64,000 nucleotides of DNA, taken from NCBI RefSeq assembly GCF_019649055.1, contig NW_026570302.1, positions 124,001 to 188,000 on the forward strand. The letters run 5' to 3'. Under the pieces are notes generated by a model that did no database searches, was not told where the DNA came from, and saw nothing but the letters and a program-made list of their open reading frames with translations. Position numbers and translations under genes: made by a program. The stretch comes from Paramacrobiotus metropolitanus (taxonomy: Eukaryota > Tardigrada > Eutardigrada > Parachela > Macrobiotidae). Below, piece after piece: positions 8,266 to 18,410 of this stretch. Positions within the stretch are counted from its first letter, which is position 1. The number at the start of each line of letters is the position of its first letter.

Positions 8266-10810
8266 ATGGCTTTCAACGCCGGATATCTTAGCGTACCTAT
8301 CAACGGCCAGCCGAGCCACTTCAAGTTTGTCAGATTTTTGGATTTTGTTAAAAATGTCAGTCTGATTGAAGAAATTATCGACGATCAATCGTTGGGCGGA
8401 GAACCGGCGAGGGAAGGAAGGAAACTGGTGGTAAAGAAAGTGGATATTCAGCTGTCGGGAGATGCCGCTGCCCGCTCGAAAGCCATCAAAACGCTCAGAG
8501 AATCCTGGAAGCGAATGTGCCGCATGCAGCACAGCAATGTTCTGGAGTGCATCTCCGCCACACTGGAGGAACCGGGTTTCTTTGAGACCATGATAAGAGG
8601 CACTCAGATCATGGAATACAGCGATAGTATGTAATCGTCGTAATATATCACTAGTCAATAATTGTATCATAGCTTATGTATTATCGAGCCTTGCATTTTT
8701 CTTCATGATGATGATTTAAAAACTAATAATTATTGGAACCTGTGATTCTTTTTGCCAAAACACTTACGACCGAAACACCATTGGTTCCCTGAAAATACTT
8801 CGCCTTCACCTTTTATTCTCTGGGAATACTTAAATCGTGTTCTTTTTTTGCTATTTAAAAATCGTGAACATTAGTTTTTTAAACCCATTTTTTATCCGTG
8901 ACCTTTTGTTCATTCGAGTTCATGTTTTTCAGAGGGCGATCTAAAGCAGCACTTGGAATGGCAAAAAAAGACTGCGCTCTTCAGCATGGACCAGGTAAAA
9001 AATTACAGTAATCAGATACTGCAGGGACTCGAATACCTGCATTCCGCGTTCAACCTGATCCACGGCGATCTCAAGCCGCAGAAAATTATCGTCTTCCCGG
9101 ATCCCAGTCGGCCGTACGGTACGGTCCTGAAGATCACGGCCCTGGAAGATCATGCCGTGCTGGATGATTCGCGGACTAATACGCTGCAGAGCAGGACAAA
9201 TATTGGCTGCGGTACATTGCGCTACATGTCACCGGAGCTGCTGCAGATTGGTAGCGGCCGGGAGGATAATGTGGGCCAGCTGACGGATATCTGGAGTTTT
9301 GGCTGTATTATTTTGGTCCTGTTGAGCGGTGAGCAGTCGTTCCAGTATGCCTACTGTGCCGACCGCAATTTCACGGACCCTCTCGACCCGGCACTGCAGC
9401 GTACGGCGTTTGTGACCATCGATGATCCGGAGAAGGACTTTCGATACAGGAGCGGGGCGGCCATGCCGTTGCTGCCAGTAAACCTTGCGGATAAGGACTG
9501 TCGGGATTTTTTGAAACACTGCCTGGCCAGTGATCCACAGAAGCGCAGCCGGACAGCCATGCTGCACGCACATCCGTGGTTGATTCATGAACATGAAAAT
9601 TACCTCATGGGAAGAGGTATGGTTCGAAAACTATTTCTGGCAGTAATGCATAGCTAGCCGCCGCAGAATCAGACCATCAGATTTGCTCAGAAAACGTGGT
9701 GTTCGCCACATGCGTACGCTTTATACGATGCATAAAATCGCTTGGTGGTATCTGTAGAAAGATATCAGTGTTCTGCATCGTATAAGTGGTAGTGAATTAC
9801 TACCACATCTATGATTATCGGCAACTGCACATGCTGAACTCACATGAACACCTTAATTTTGTAGAGTACGATACTGTTTAATATACATTCACAGCCGGGA
9901 ACTGAAAATTCTCTGCAATGTAATGCGTTTATTGATGTTAGACCTTTTATCGTAATTTGCACGCATTTTTCGAACAGGCTTAACGGACACCTGCAAAATT
10001 TTCCTCCAACGTGAGCCAAGCTGGCCGGAAGCCATGGATGAATGTCCTCCCAAAGAACAAAACTGGGTTCGTGGACTACACAGTGGCGGTGCCATTCTGA
10101 CGCATTCGCTACGTGCACTATGCCAGTACCCGGTTTACGAGGACGCCAGGCAAACCCTGCTCGACGAATTGCGAAGTCAACCGTTTAGTGAGAAACAAAA
10201 AGAAATGTGTGTCAACCATTTGGCAGCTATCATCGTTACCTTAAAACCCGTCGAACAAGAGACAGCCAGACAAATTATGGGCTTTCTTGCCAAAAATAAG
10301 GAGGGTTGTGCGACAATACGGCCACTGTTTCCGGTGTATCTGTCTCTTCCCGTGTTGTGCAATTTCCTCAATAACTTCTCTGCGGGACTGTATGGCGCAT
10401 TGATTGACCCGAACTCGGTTACTCAGTACTCGTACAGCGTCAAGTCAAATCTGGAGTGGAAGGACTTGGAGAGCGCTCTGGACAAGATGCATCCTGTTAT
10501 CTGCCAGATCGCTGACAACGAGATCGGTCAAGACAGAACACTGGTGAGCGTTGCCAGAATGCTGTCACTGGATCATCTCTGCCCGCTCAAGCTCATTGAG
10601 CTGGACTTCGTTGTTCTGACTGGCTACTCGAAGACAATGAGTGGAGATACGTATGTCTCGTACACCAAGGTGGAAGGCGATACCATGGAGATGAATGTAA
10701 AGGATTTTGAGGCGGTCTGGAACTGGCATGCGAGTGATCCGTTGCTAAGACAGTATCTGACGCTGGAGGATGTCCGACCTGCATCCGCAATCTTTCGATC
10801 AGTTATTTAA
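8266..10810 (+). CDS. Kinase plus peptidase-like fusion protein, group 2, intact copy 2 (predicted pseudokinase)
   Basis: Exons 8266-8626, 8933-9616 and 9978-10810 have the same phase-1 structure as the gene at 3337 and give 625 aa. The two proteins are close tandem paralogues along their whole length. Lys57 (LVVKKVD) and the HGD Asp166 are present. The catalytic-loop Asn is Lys171 (HGDLKPQK), and the DFG-position Asp is Ala190 (ITALED where the paralogue reads IIDLDD). Both metal-binding residues are therefore gone, predicting a pseudokinase. YMSPELL and LTDIWSFG remain. Exon 3 encodes the C39-like region (HPVICQI, DFVVLTGYSK, VEGDTMEMNVKDFEAVWNW) with Cys and His positions replaced, as in the first copy. 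Open frame, conserved splice sites and a conserved promoter argue for a maintained gene. An earlier in-frame ATG at 8250 exists in another frame only; Met 8266 matches the paralogue. Confidence 0.82.
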
Positions 10811-11694
10811 ACAATGAAGCTTATGTGCTGGTTTTTTGCCGTCAGTTTTTGGATTAAATTTTGTTTCCTGCCGATGTATGAACATGTATTGTATAGTACT
10901 GGGATGGACATGCACTAATCATGCACCTCTCGGATAGTTTACAAGTACATGGCATTTCATAAAATGGGTGCATGCTATTATAAGTACTTCAACAAATGAT
11001 TTTCGTGAGTACAGCTGAACCACTCCATTAAAACTACCAGAAGCGCCGTTTTTTTGGCAGTTGCTCAAGCATTATACACGCTCGTCCCGAGAACGAAAAC
11101 ATCAAAAGGTTTACTGTAATGTAATAGAGCACAGCAAGCTAAGGTCAGCAGACACCCGATGGTTTCATTAACAACTGAATTACTCATATTCTGTAACATT
11201 TTCTGGTATTGTCCTCTGGTCGTCTTTTACTTCGGTGCAGATAACGCAGAGAAATGATGGAGACTGGCAATTTATTAGATCGCTCAAAGAGCTATGAGTT
11301 GATAAAACTTCTGCAGAATGAAGCATTTCAAAAGAAATGTAAAGCTTCGGCCGTCTGTATTATGAGCCAACCGGGGCATTTTCTTAGTACTCGTATTATT
11401 ACAGGCGTAATAAAAAGCCATTGCTTTGGAAGTTAATTTCGAGCTAAGTTCATTCATTTTGTAATACGTTGCTTAAGTTATCACTAAACATTATTAGCGG
11501 ATGGCTGTTAATCATATAGCATTTGCGCTAAGCACGTTTGCAGTGCCACTAGAAAATTGTTGGACTGGACACTGGACAGTTCGAGGCGACAAAACAATTT
11601 TGCGTTCTTGCTGTCACATTAACTCTACTCTAGCACGTCGTCCCGCCCAGTGGAAATCATAGTAAGACCGTGTTATGATAAAAACATTCCAATC
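10811..11694. other. Intergenic between convergent genes, no gene seen
   Basis: 3' flanks of a plus-strand and a minus-strand kinase-family gene. A 60-codon ORF at 11254-11436 has no recognisable homology or splice context and is not called. Confidence 0.5.
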
Positions 11695-13802
11695 CTACAG
11701 CTTCGCTCGACGAGACAAGAAGCTTCGCTTGACAACGCCAGCACACTCGTATATCTTTCTAAACCGTTCATCCTCCAGCTCCCAATCCCACAAATCCATG
11801 AAGCTGGCGTATGACCGCTCCCGTACCATTCCGTCACTGGATGTACAGTAGACGATGCGGTTGTCCGGCGTGTTGCCGACATATCCATGCACGATATTGG
11901 TATGCAGCGCCGGTACAGCATCCGGAAACCCCTAGCTGCTAGCCAGTTGTTGCAGGTGCGTCTGCACCGGAAACTGGCCGCTCTGATACATCACCAACAC
12001 CGGTCGCCCACCATCCAGTTCCCGCTGAATATCCATCCAATCAGCGTGCGTCTGCACAACGTACTCGTATTCGTCTTCGAAGGTGTTCAACCAGCGCGCT
12101 AGATCCGACAGCGGTGCACCCAGTGGGGGTAATCCGGCACTGATAACCCTGATCATACCTTCATCCTGCAGTACCATATTCGCCATGCTGCATACGAACG
12201 GGTCCTGTGTGAATTCCGGAATGATGTCCAGCAACAAGTCGCGGTATTTTGGTTCTAATGGCTGTCCGGGGTTGATGGCTTTGGGGCACTGTTGGACCAG
12301 TTCATCAGCGTCGGCCAAATTGAACCTAGGTGCCTCAAAGTGCGCCAGGAATCTGACGCCGCAGACGGCGCTACAACTCCATGAAAAAACTCCCGAAGCT
12401 TCGTCGGCGGCGTAACGTGGCAGGAGGTTGTGTGATTTCAGTTTTATCAGCACCGGGCGCCGCATAACTAGAATGTTGACAGGAAATGAGTTTATTAATA
12501 TTTCAAAGGAGTCTGTTATATATGCACATCAGATATATTATTGTGAATGCATGCAATATTGTGATGTTTTTCTTTGTACGGGCCTAATGTTAATATAAAT
12601 AACTGTATACCTCCATCAATGCGTTTCTCTATCGGATCAGACAGGATCCACGGGTAGCTCAACAGTTCTTGAAATCGTGGTCTCTGTAGAGCGCTTTCAG
12701 CCAAAAGGTCCTCCATCATGTCTGCCAGCGGTTTTGGTACATAAATCGGAATCCTGGGGCGTCCCCCTTTATGGAAAACCTCCACTAGTTCCTCTCGAAG
12801 GGCGTCCAGTTCCGCATCTGAGTTTTCTCCGCTGTCCTTTGGGATTTCCAGTCTTTCGCCATCCTTCTTGACCAGCCACAAACTGTTCTCGGCGACCAAA
12901 AATAACAGCACACAACCCAAGCTCCAGATATCACCGGCTTCGCCGAGAAGCTTCTGACTGAGAATACCGGCAGTGACTTCGGCGTTATCGTTGGTGAGCC
13001 ATCGCTGTGAAGCGCTGTCTGCTTCTTTCACAAGATATGATTTCTCAGGGCGAAGGCGCATGAAGGTGTCCAGAAGGCTAGTAGTGTCGGCAGCTACTAC
13101 GTCACTGGACGCTTCCACCATATCCAAACCCCCGATCTTTGCTTGGAGTTCACCATGTGCGTCAATGTGTAGGAAGGTATTTTTCGGTTGAAGATGCCCG
13201 TGAATAATTCTCTGAGCGTGCAGATACTGTACACGATGCCGTTGATTAGATTACCACTTAGGCGATGCAATGTCGGCCAATCCGGTCGGCTTGACCGATA
13301 AAACTCGGCCAAACTTCCATCTAAATGCCGAAAAACATCATTTCATGTATCTGAGAAACTTGCTGTATTTTAAGGAGCGGGTTAATAATACTTTCAGATA
13401 ATCAGATAATGCTGCTGTCTTTTAAATAATACTGCCATTTGCCAAAAATGATATTATGCGCAATAACGTGCAGTGCAAATAAATACCAGCATATTTAAAC
13501 TTACGTTGACACCATTCCATTAAAACGATGACCTTTGACTCGCCGGTTAATTCTTTATTCACCATGCCACAATGCATGTATTTCAGGACATTATCATGGT
13601 ACAGACTTTTCAGAAGATCCAGATTGTCCTGCAGCGCACGAAACTGCCAGTCCGATATGGCGCGGCTATTCCATGTTTTCAAGGCGAAGCATTGTGGCGC
13701 TGCATCGTCTAATTGTCCTTCAATGAGACTTACCGAATTAGTTGGCGATTCGTGTAGAATTTTCAGTTGACGCATGTTCTCATACAGCGAACTCGATGGC
13801 AT
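11695..13802 (-). pseudogene. Kinase plus peptidase-like fusion, group 1, disrupted copy
   Basis: Minus-strand exons 13802-13505, 13320-12611 and 12467-11695, with the family's phase-1 splice sites. Exon 1 (ATG 13802) is open and carries FALKTW (VAIK Lys) and VLMEWCQ. Exon 2 is out of phase by one base. The frame breaks near 13228, after GIVY, and resumes as YLHAQRIIHGHLQPKN; the catalytic Asp is His and the DFG region reads GGLDM, so the kinase was already inactive. Exon 3 is in one frame for 257 codons with a single in-frame TAG at 11932-11934. It encodes the C39-like domain with Cys (AVCGVRFLAHF) and His (IVHGYVGNTPDN) both present, then SYASFMDLWDWELED. It may be a gene kept for its peptidase-like half and lost recently, or one carrying sequencing errors. 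Two independent lesions favour a true pseudogene. Confidence 0.75.
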
Positions 13803-14020
13803 CACGGAAGCTATTTTCAGATGAGGAAAGTTTGATTGGTGCCGCAGCGTTTTTGGCTTAGACACCGACAAGTCAGTTCGTGATACCTATTACTCGTAGT
13901 GATTCGGAAAAATCTTGAGCGTTGTCGTCAAGTAATAAACAGGACAACAACTAAAAGCCAACTTTTGTATTTATTAACGAGAGAGTTTAATTTCAACGAC
14001 AACGACCGCTTTTTGTCATG

Positions 14021-14031
14021 GTTTTATATCT
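14021..14031 (-). promoter_or_regulatory. Possible TATA box of the disrupted gene at 11695-13802
   Basis: The minus strand reads GATATAAAAC about 220 bp before the ATG. It lacks the AAAGCGG extension of the other group 1 promoters, so the assignment is weak. Confidence 0.3.
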
Positions 14032-15074
14032 ACTGTAGAGCAGGCCGTACAGATAAAGTGTGAGTTTGCGCTGGGAGTGGATGTTTACTGTACACAGACC
14101 CACTTTCTTGGCCATTGATATCGGTGCCTAATTAATTTTGCTTAAAAGTAGCTTAGTTCGCTAACTACCGCGATCTGTGTAGATACCGCTGGTTTGTTGA
14201 TTGACAACATTTGACCTCCAATGTTTATTCTGAACGCTAGCAATCAAAGCCTACATCAATCAAGGGCCAACCCATAATTATTTATAAGAGAATTCTGAGA
14301 TTATGGCTTAACCTAAGCTTTCCACTCCTTTATCGAAAAGCATGCGCTACACCCTTTATATGTACCGAATTCGACTTGTTTTTTTTATTTATAGGAGACA
14401 CTGAATTTCACTATTCAAGAAAAATGGCTGATGTATACGAGACTCTAGTTTATCAAACGCTTGTTCGTTACGAGTGGGCGCCATCGTAGACTGAAATATC
14501 TAGTTTAGTGCTTTATTTATTTTACCGACGAATCAATTGCTTAACTGCTATGCACATTAACACGAAATTCAAGAAGGGTTTCGGAAATATCTGTTTTTTA
14601 TATATACAGTGTAACCGTTGTGATCAAAATAAATATGTTTCATGTAATGCATGCTACTGCCAAAGAATTTTGCTAACTCGTGTTTCACTAATAACAGAAC
14701 TGGTCGATGTAGCGCGACTCTAGCGCTACAAGTATTTGTATTCTCGTGCCAATAATAATATTATTAATTGTAAAGCCCTTAGTGTATGTAATCTGGTAAA
14801 CAGTCATCGCAGAATGCAAACAGAAATGCTGCGTGCTATACTATTGTACTACTGTATTTGCTTTTATTTTATTATCTTGGGGTACATGATTAACAACGAC
14901 AACGCGTGCGATAAGAGACTATCAGCACGCACAACGGCGATTCGTTCTTGGATTAACCAGACACCTAATGGATAAAAGGTCACTGCAAGGAAGTTGGAGG
15001 AGGCCAGTTACTCTACCGAGTTTTGAGAGAGCCAGTAGACTAGCATTACAGCAACGCAGCTGGCAGCATAGATG
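14032..15074. other. Intergenic, no gene seen
   Basis: Short ORFs at 14508-14723 and 14736-14975 have AT-driven composition and no recognisable motif. Nothing else supported. Confidence 0.5.
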
Positions 15075-15115
15075 TCACATGTACAACGTATAACGTGTAT
15101 TATCAATCAATACCG

Positions 15116-15836
15116 TATAATATAGGGGGAAATCGATAGCATACTATACACCTTCCCTGTACTGCTCCAGTCATTCGTATGGATTTTCCCGTCATGGCTA
15201 AACAGGGGTTTTTAAAAGCGCCACATTTATACCTGCACATTGATTGCTGTAAAGTCGCTTTAGTAGCAAGCGTATCTCGAGATGCGCGTGAGTGATTACC
15301 TTCAAACTGCCCTGTATTTCTGGAAAATCTCTTTCCTGTTTTTTACATGAAGATTCACAAAGACCTCAGAGCTAAACGTTAGAAAAACGAGTTTTATGGA
15401 CTTCCGGCGTGTGACGCGGGTGGCACCGTGTTTTGGCTCAAATTTTGAAAGTTTTCGAAATCTTCTATCCTTTTGATTTTCGATTTTTGGGCGAAAAAGT
15501 GGCTTCTTCTGCGCAACGTTGGTTGCAAAATGAAGAATAAATGACGGGAATCAATCTAAGTGTTAAATGTGCCTTTTTGAACCAGATTTGTGCACGTTTC
15601 CAGGATTCTGCCTGCGCGACGCACAGCAAAATGCAAATTCTACTGTCACTGCATTGACTGCAGCACTTTGTTGATTATCACTACCGCCTTACACGGTACA
15701 TGTACCTGCATCAGTGTGCAGGTATAAATGCAGTGCTTTTAAAAATCCCTGTTCAGCCATAACGTGGAATCCATACGGATGACTGGAGCAGTACAGGGAA
15801 GGTGTATAGTATGCTATCGATTTCCCCTATATTATA
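15116..15836. mobile_element. MITE-like element with about 124-bp inverted repeats
   Basis: The left arm 15116-15240 is the reverse complement of the right arm 15714-15836, with a few mismatches. Both outer ends start TATAATATAGGGG and both arms hold CCCTGTACTGCTCCAGTCAT. The interior of about 470 bp is non-coding. A direct repeat flanks the element: TCACATGTACAACGTATAAC at 15075 onward and TCACATGTATAACGTG at 15847 onward, both ending TTATCAATCAA. A divergent single arm of the same family is at about 42870-42960. A non-autonomous DNA transposon is likely; the superfamily is not identified. Confidence 0.7.
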
Positions 15837-16030
15837 TATATCAATATCACATGTATAACGTGTGTTATCAATCAAGGCCCGCTTCTACCTAATTGGAATT
15901 CGCATATCGACGGCTGCATTAGAAAAAAAGCTAAAAAGACGACAGATTGAACAGAATGAATTTTTTACAGAATGAAATATGAGTCAGACGCAGATGCCGA
16001 GCCAGCAAAGTTTGTACGTAGCAATTGTGA

Positions 16031-16202
16031 CTATTCCTGCTTTTTGCGGCGATACACCGTACTGCCTTGGTACACCTGTGCGCACTGAAACACGCGCTTT
16101 ATTCTCCAGTCATCCGGTGTCCAATCCCTAATTTCCAAAAAATGCGCATACGAATGCTCGTCTACCAATCCGGTACTGCTAGGAGCCACGCAAATGCAGC
16201 CA
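16031..16202 (-). pseudogene. Orphan last exon of a group 1 fusion gene
   Basis: After a good acceptor (TTTTATTTTGCAG, minus strand) the frame reads CICVAPSSTGLVDEHSYAHF, then EIRDWTPDDWRIKRVFQCA, to a TAG at 16033-16031. This aligns with the C-terminal end of the gene at 11695 (IVYCTSSDGMVRERSYASF and DWELEDERFRKIYECA). No kinase exons stand upstream. The next minus-strand coding exon belongs to an unrelated membrane protein (16277-17214), whose phase at plausible donors would allow splicing only at GTACGA near 16315. Most simply a relic; capture as an alternative 3' exon cannot be excluded. Confidence 0.6.
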
Positions 16203-16276
16203 CTGCAAAATAAAATAATAACAAGTTTAAAATTATTAATATTAACGTTGTTTAACCCCTGTTTATTAATTGCTGC

Positions 16277-17214
16277 TTAATTCCCACGCATCCATTTGTA
16301 CTCGTACCGAGCCGTACGTTTTAGGCTTACCACAGGTCTTGGAGGCATTAGGTTTCTGCATCCATCGCCGCCGACAACACCAATGCCTGCGCGGTTAACC
16401 TGCGGGATTACTGGTGGTGACATGGCCCGAGTGACACGGGAAAACAATGGCGATGACCCAGGGCGAATGACAAGGGGGAACGATGGTGATCGGGTCGGTA
16501 CACTGCTGCCGTTGTCGTACGTCAAACCGGATGCGCCGAATGCGTACGGCGGCGAAGGGAACGCCGATGCCACCGCATACGAGGACGCCATGGATGTACC
16601 GGAAACTGACCCGGCGCGAATGACACGTACATACGGAAACAATGTTGATCGGGCCGGTACACCGCTGTCGTTAATGTCGTTCGTCAAACCGGATGCGCCG
16701 AATGCGTACGGCGGCGAAAGGGACGCCGGTGCCGCCGCATACGAGGACGCAGAGGATGAGCCAGAAATTGACCCGACGCGAATGACACGCGAAGACGTTG
16801 AAGTGGCACTGCCGTCGTCATCGTCCGTCTGAGTGGATTTCGCAACAACATCGCTGTCGGTTTGCACTTCTTGCGAAACGAATTGGCGCAAAGGGTAACT
16901 TTGGCTTGGTTCTACAAGCAAGTTAAAAACTTTTGTCACATATTCGACCACGACCACCTCTTCAAACTCGTGTTAGTGTATCAGCACTTACTCGGTCTCG
17001 TAAGGTGTCTACTTAACCAGCAAGCAACCAGCATGCAAATCGCGCAGACTAAAAGTCCAGCAAGAAAATACAACCAGCCATAATCCCCAGATTCGCCTTT
17101 AGAACCAGGCAAATCCTCACCCTCTTGTCCGCCGTCGCTATGGGTAGGCATTGCTTCTGAACCCAAATATAACGCACAAGAAAGGGAAAATACTATGATC
17201 CAAACGTTTGCCAT
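16277..17214 (-). CDS. Single-pass membrane protein with Ser/Pro-rich repeat tail
   Basis: Exon 1 is 17214-16992 and exon 2 is 16959-16277. Phase 1 is preserved and the product is 301 aa. Residues 1-21 (MANVWIIVFSLSCALYLGSEA) look like a cleavable signal peptide. A short acidic, Gly-rich ectodomain follows. Residues about 47-69 (WLYFLAGLLVCAICMLVACW) are a TM helix, then a cytoplasmic tail with acidic EVQTDSDVVAKSTQTDDDD. Two imperfect repeats of about 53 residues each start RVIR[VA]GS[IV]SG and contain SPPYAFGASGL. The tail is otherwise disordered. The inferred intron is only 32 nt (GTAAGTGCTG to TTTGAAG, with CACTAAC before the acceptor). It is required to join the frames, which is unusually short. 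No known family recognised; a receptor or adhesion stub is possible. Confidence 0.55.
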
Positions 17215-18239
17215 GATGTGGTCTTTTCGCTAACCTAGATAGGAATTTACTGACTAAATGTCTGTTGGCTAACTCGCCGCACCTGCAGTTCTATGTGCCT
17301 CGAAAAAGACAACATTTGCTAATTAAGCCGGTACATCCAGGTACGGTTTTATTGCCCCATTAAGAGCGGATGCGCAGCAATCCATGCATATGTCTCATGG
17401 AAGAGACGATGTCTGCTGCTCTCTCTTGAAGAGAAAACGGCGTGGTTCAAGTCGCGCCGACTTTTTTAATGGTATGTCTAACGTGTTACACCTCAATTGT
17501 GGAGCTGCACCAGCTGGGGGAGCAATAAAGTACAATATTTAACGATATGATGATTACTTCCGTATCCACTGGACGGGAATTTAAAGGAACTTTGCTACGC
17601 TTGGTCGGAAATTCAGTCTCCAAAAAAACTGAAGTAGATGAATATTCATTTCAAATAATTTTACAAATGCCCGCACTTAGATAGCTCACAAGATATGTCT
17701 AAGGCTTATTTCACATGTACAAGTACATGTACTCTGTACACGGAAGTAATTTACGCAAGTACGTATCTTATGTTCAACAGTTCAATCACGCATGTGTATC
17801 ACACAAAGCCATACGTGTACATGGTGATAAATAGTGACAAATTTTTATATTCGCACAAGAGCATCAGGGACATGAATAATAATTTATTAATAATTATCAA
17901 GTTCTATGACGCTTAACACTTAACACCAGCACGCTTCGAGACTTTTACTTCCGTGAACGCCTTTTTTGTCATGAGTAGTCTTCGATCTCGTGCAGGTTAC
18001 ATCTGATCGTTAAAGACATTAAGCCTATTAATCAAACAAACAATAAACGAAGAGCAACTCGGGAGAATTTGTTTTAAATTTAGTTTTACGTAATTTTGCG
18101 ATGATTCTTTTCATCAACAATCGAATTTACATGTTGATAAAACCTAAGAAACTGCAATATGAAATACGATGACGTTGTGAAAAATTCTGCAACCGACTAC
18201 AAAATCACTGTATTTAAAGAAAATTGATAGAATTTTTGT
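17215..18239. other. Intergenic, no gene seen
   Basis: Short ORFs only. The stretch AAACGAAGAGCAACTCGGGAGAATTT near 18045 resembles 41478-41505 and may be a dispersed repeat. Confidence 0.4.
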
Positions 18240-18240
18240 A

Positions 18241-18410
18241 TTATAATTTGTACGTGTCGGTACTGTACAAACATAACCGGACTGTGTGTTGCGTCGGGAC
18301 AGATGTGACAGATTTATAGCATTTCGGCGCAACCAGCTGACATGCAAAGTAGCAAGTCAGTATCCCCGTGATGATTATAGAACGAAGTAGAACGAAGCTG
18401 TCAACGTTCT
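18241..18410 (-). pseudogene. Relic of exon 1 of the Ig-like gene family
   Basis: The minus strand reads ITGILTCYFACQLVAPKCYK, closely matching the first exon of the Ig-like gene at 27399 (VACYFACQPVAPKCYQYITCGPTYEAC). Downstream, the conserved Cys of ITCGP has become Ser (SVTSVPTQH) and the YEAC end is lost. No Ig exon follows on this strand. A third, inverted copy of the leader exon. Confidence 0.6.

Noticed and set aside
18045-18100. Similarity of AAACGAAGAGCAA(C/A)TCGG to 41478-41540
   Set aside because: About 25 bp only; could be a dispersed repeat, but the boundaries could not be defined.
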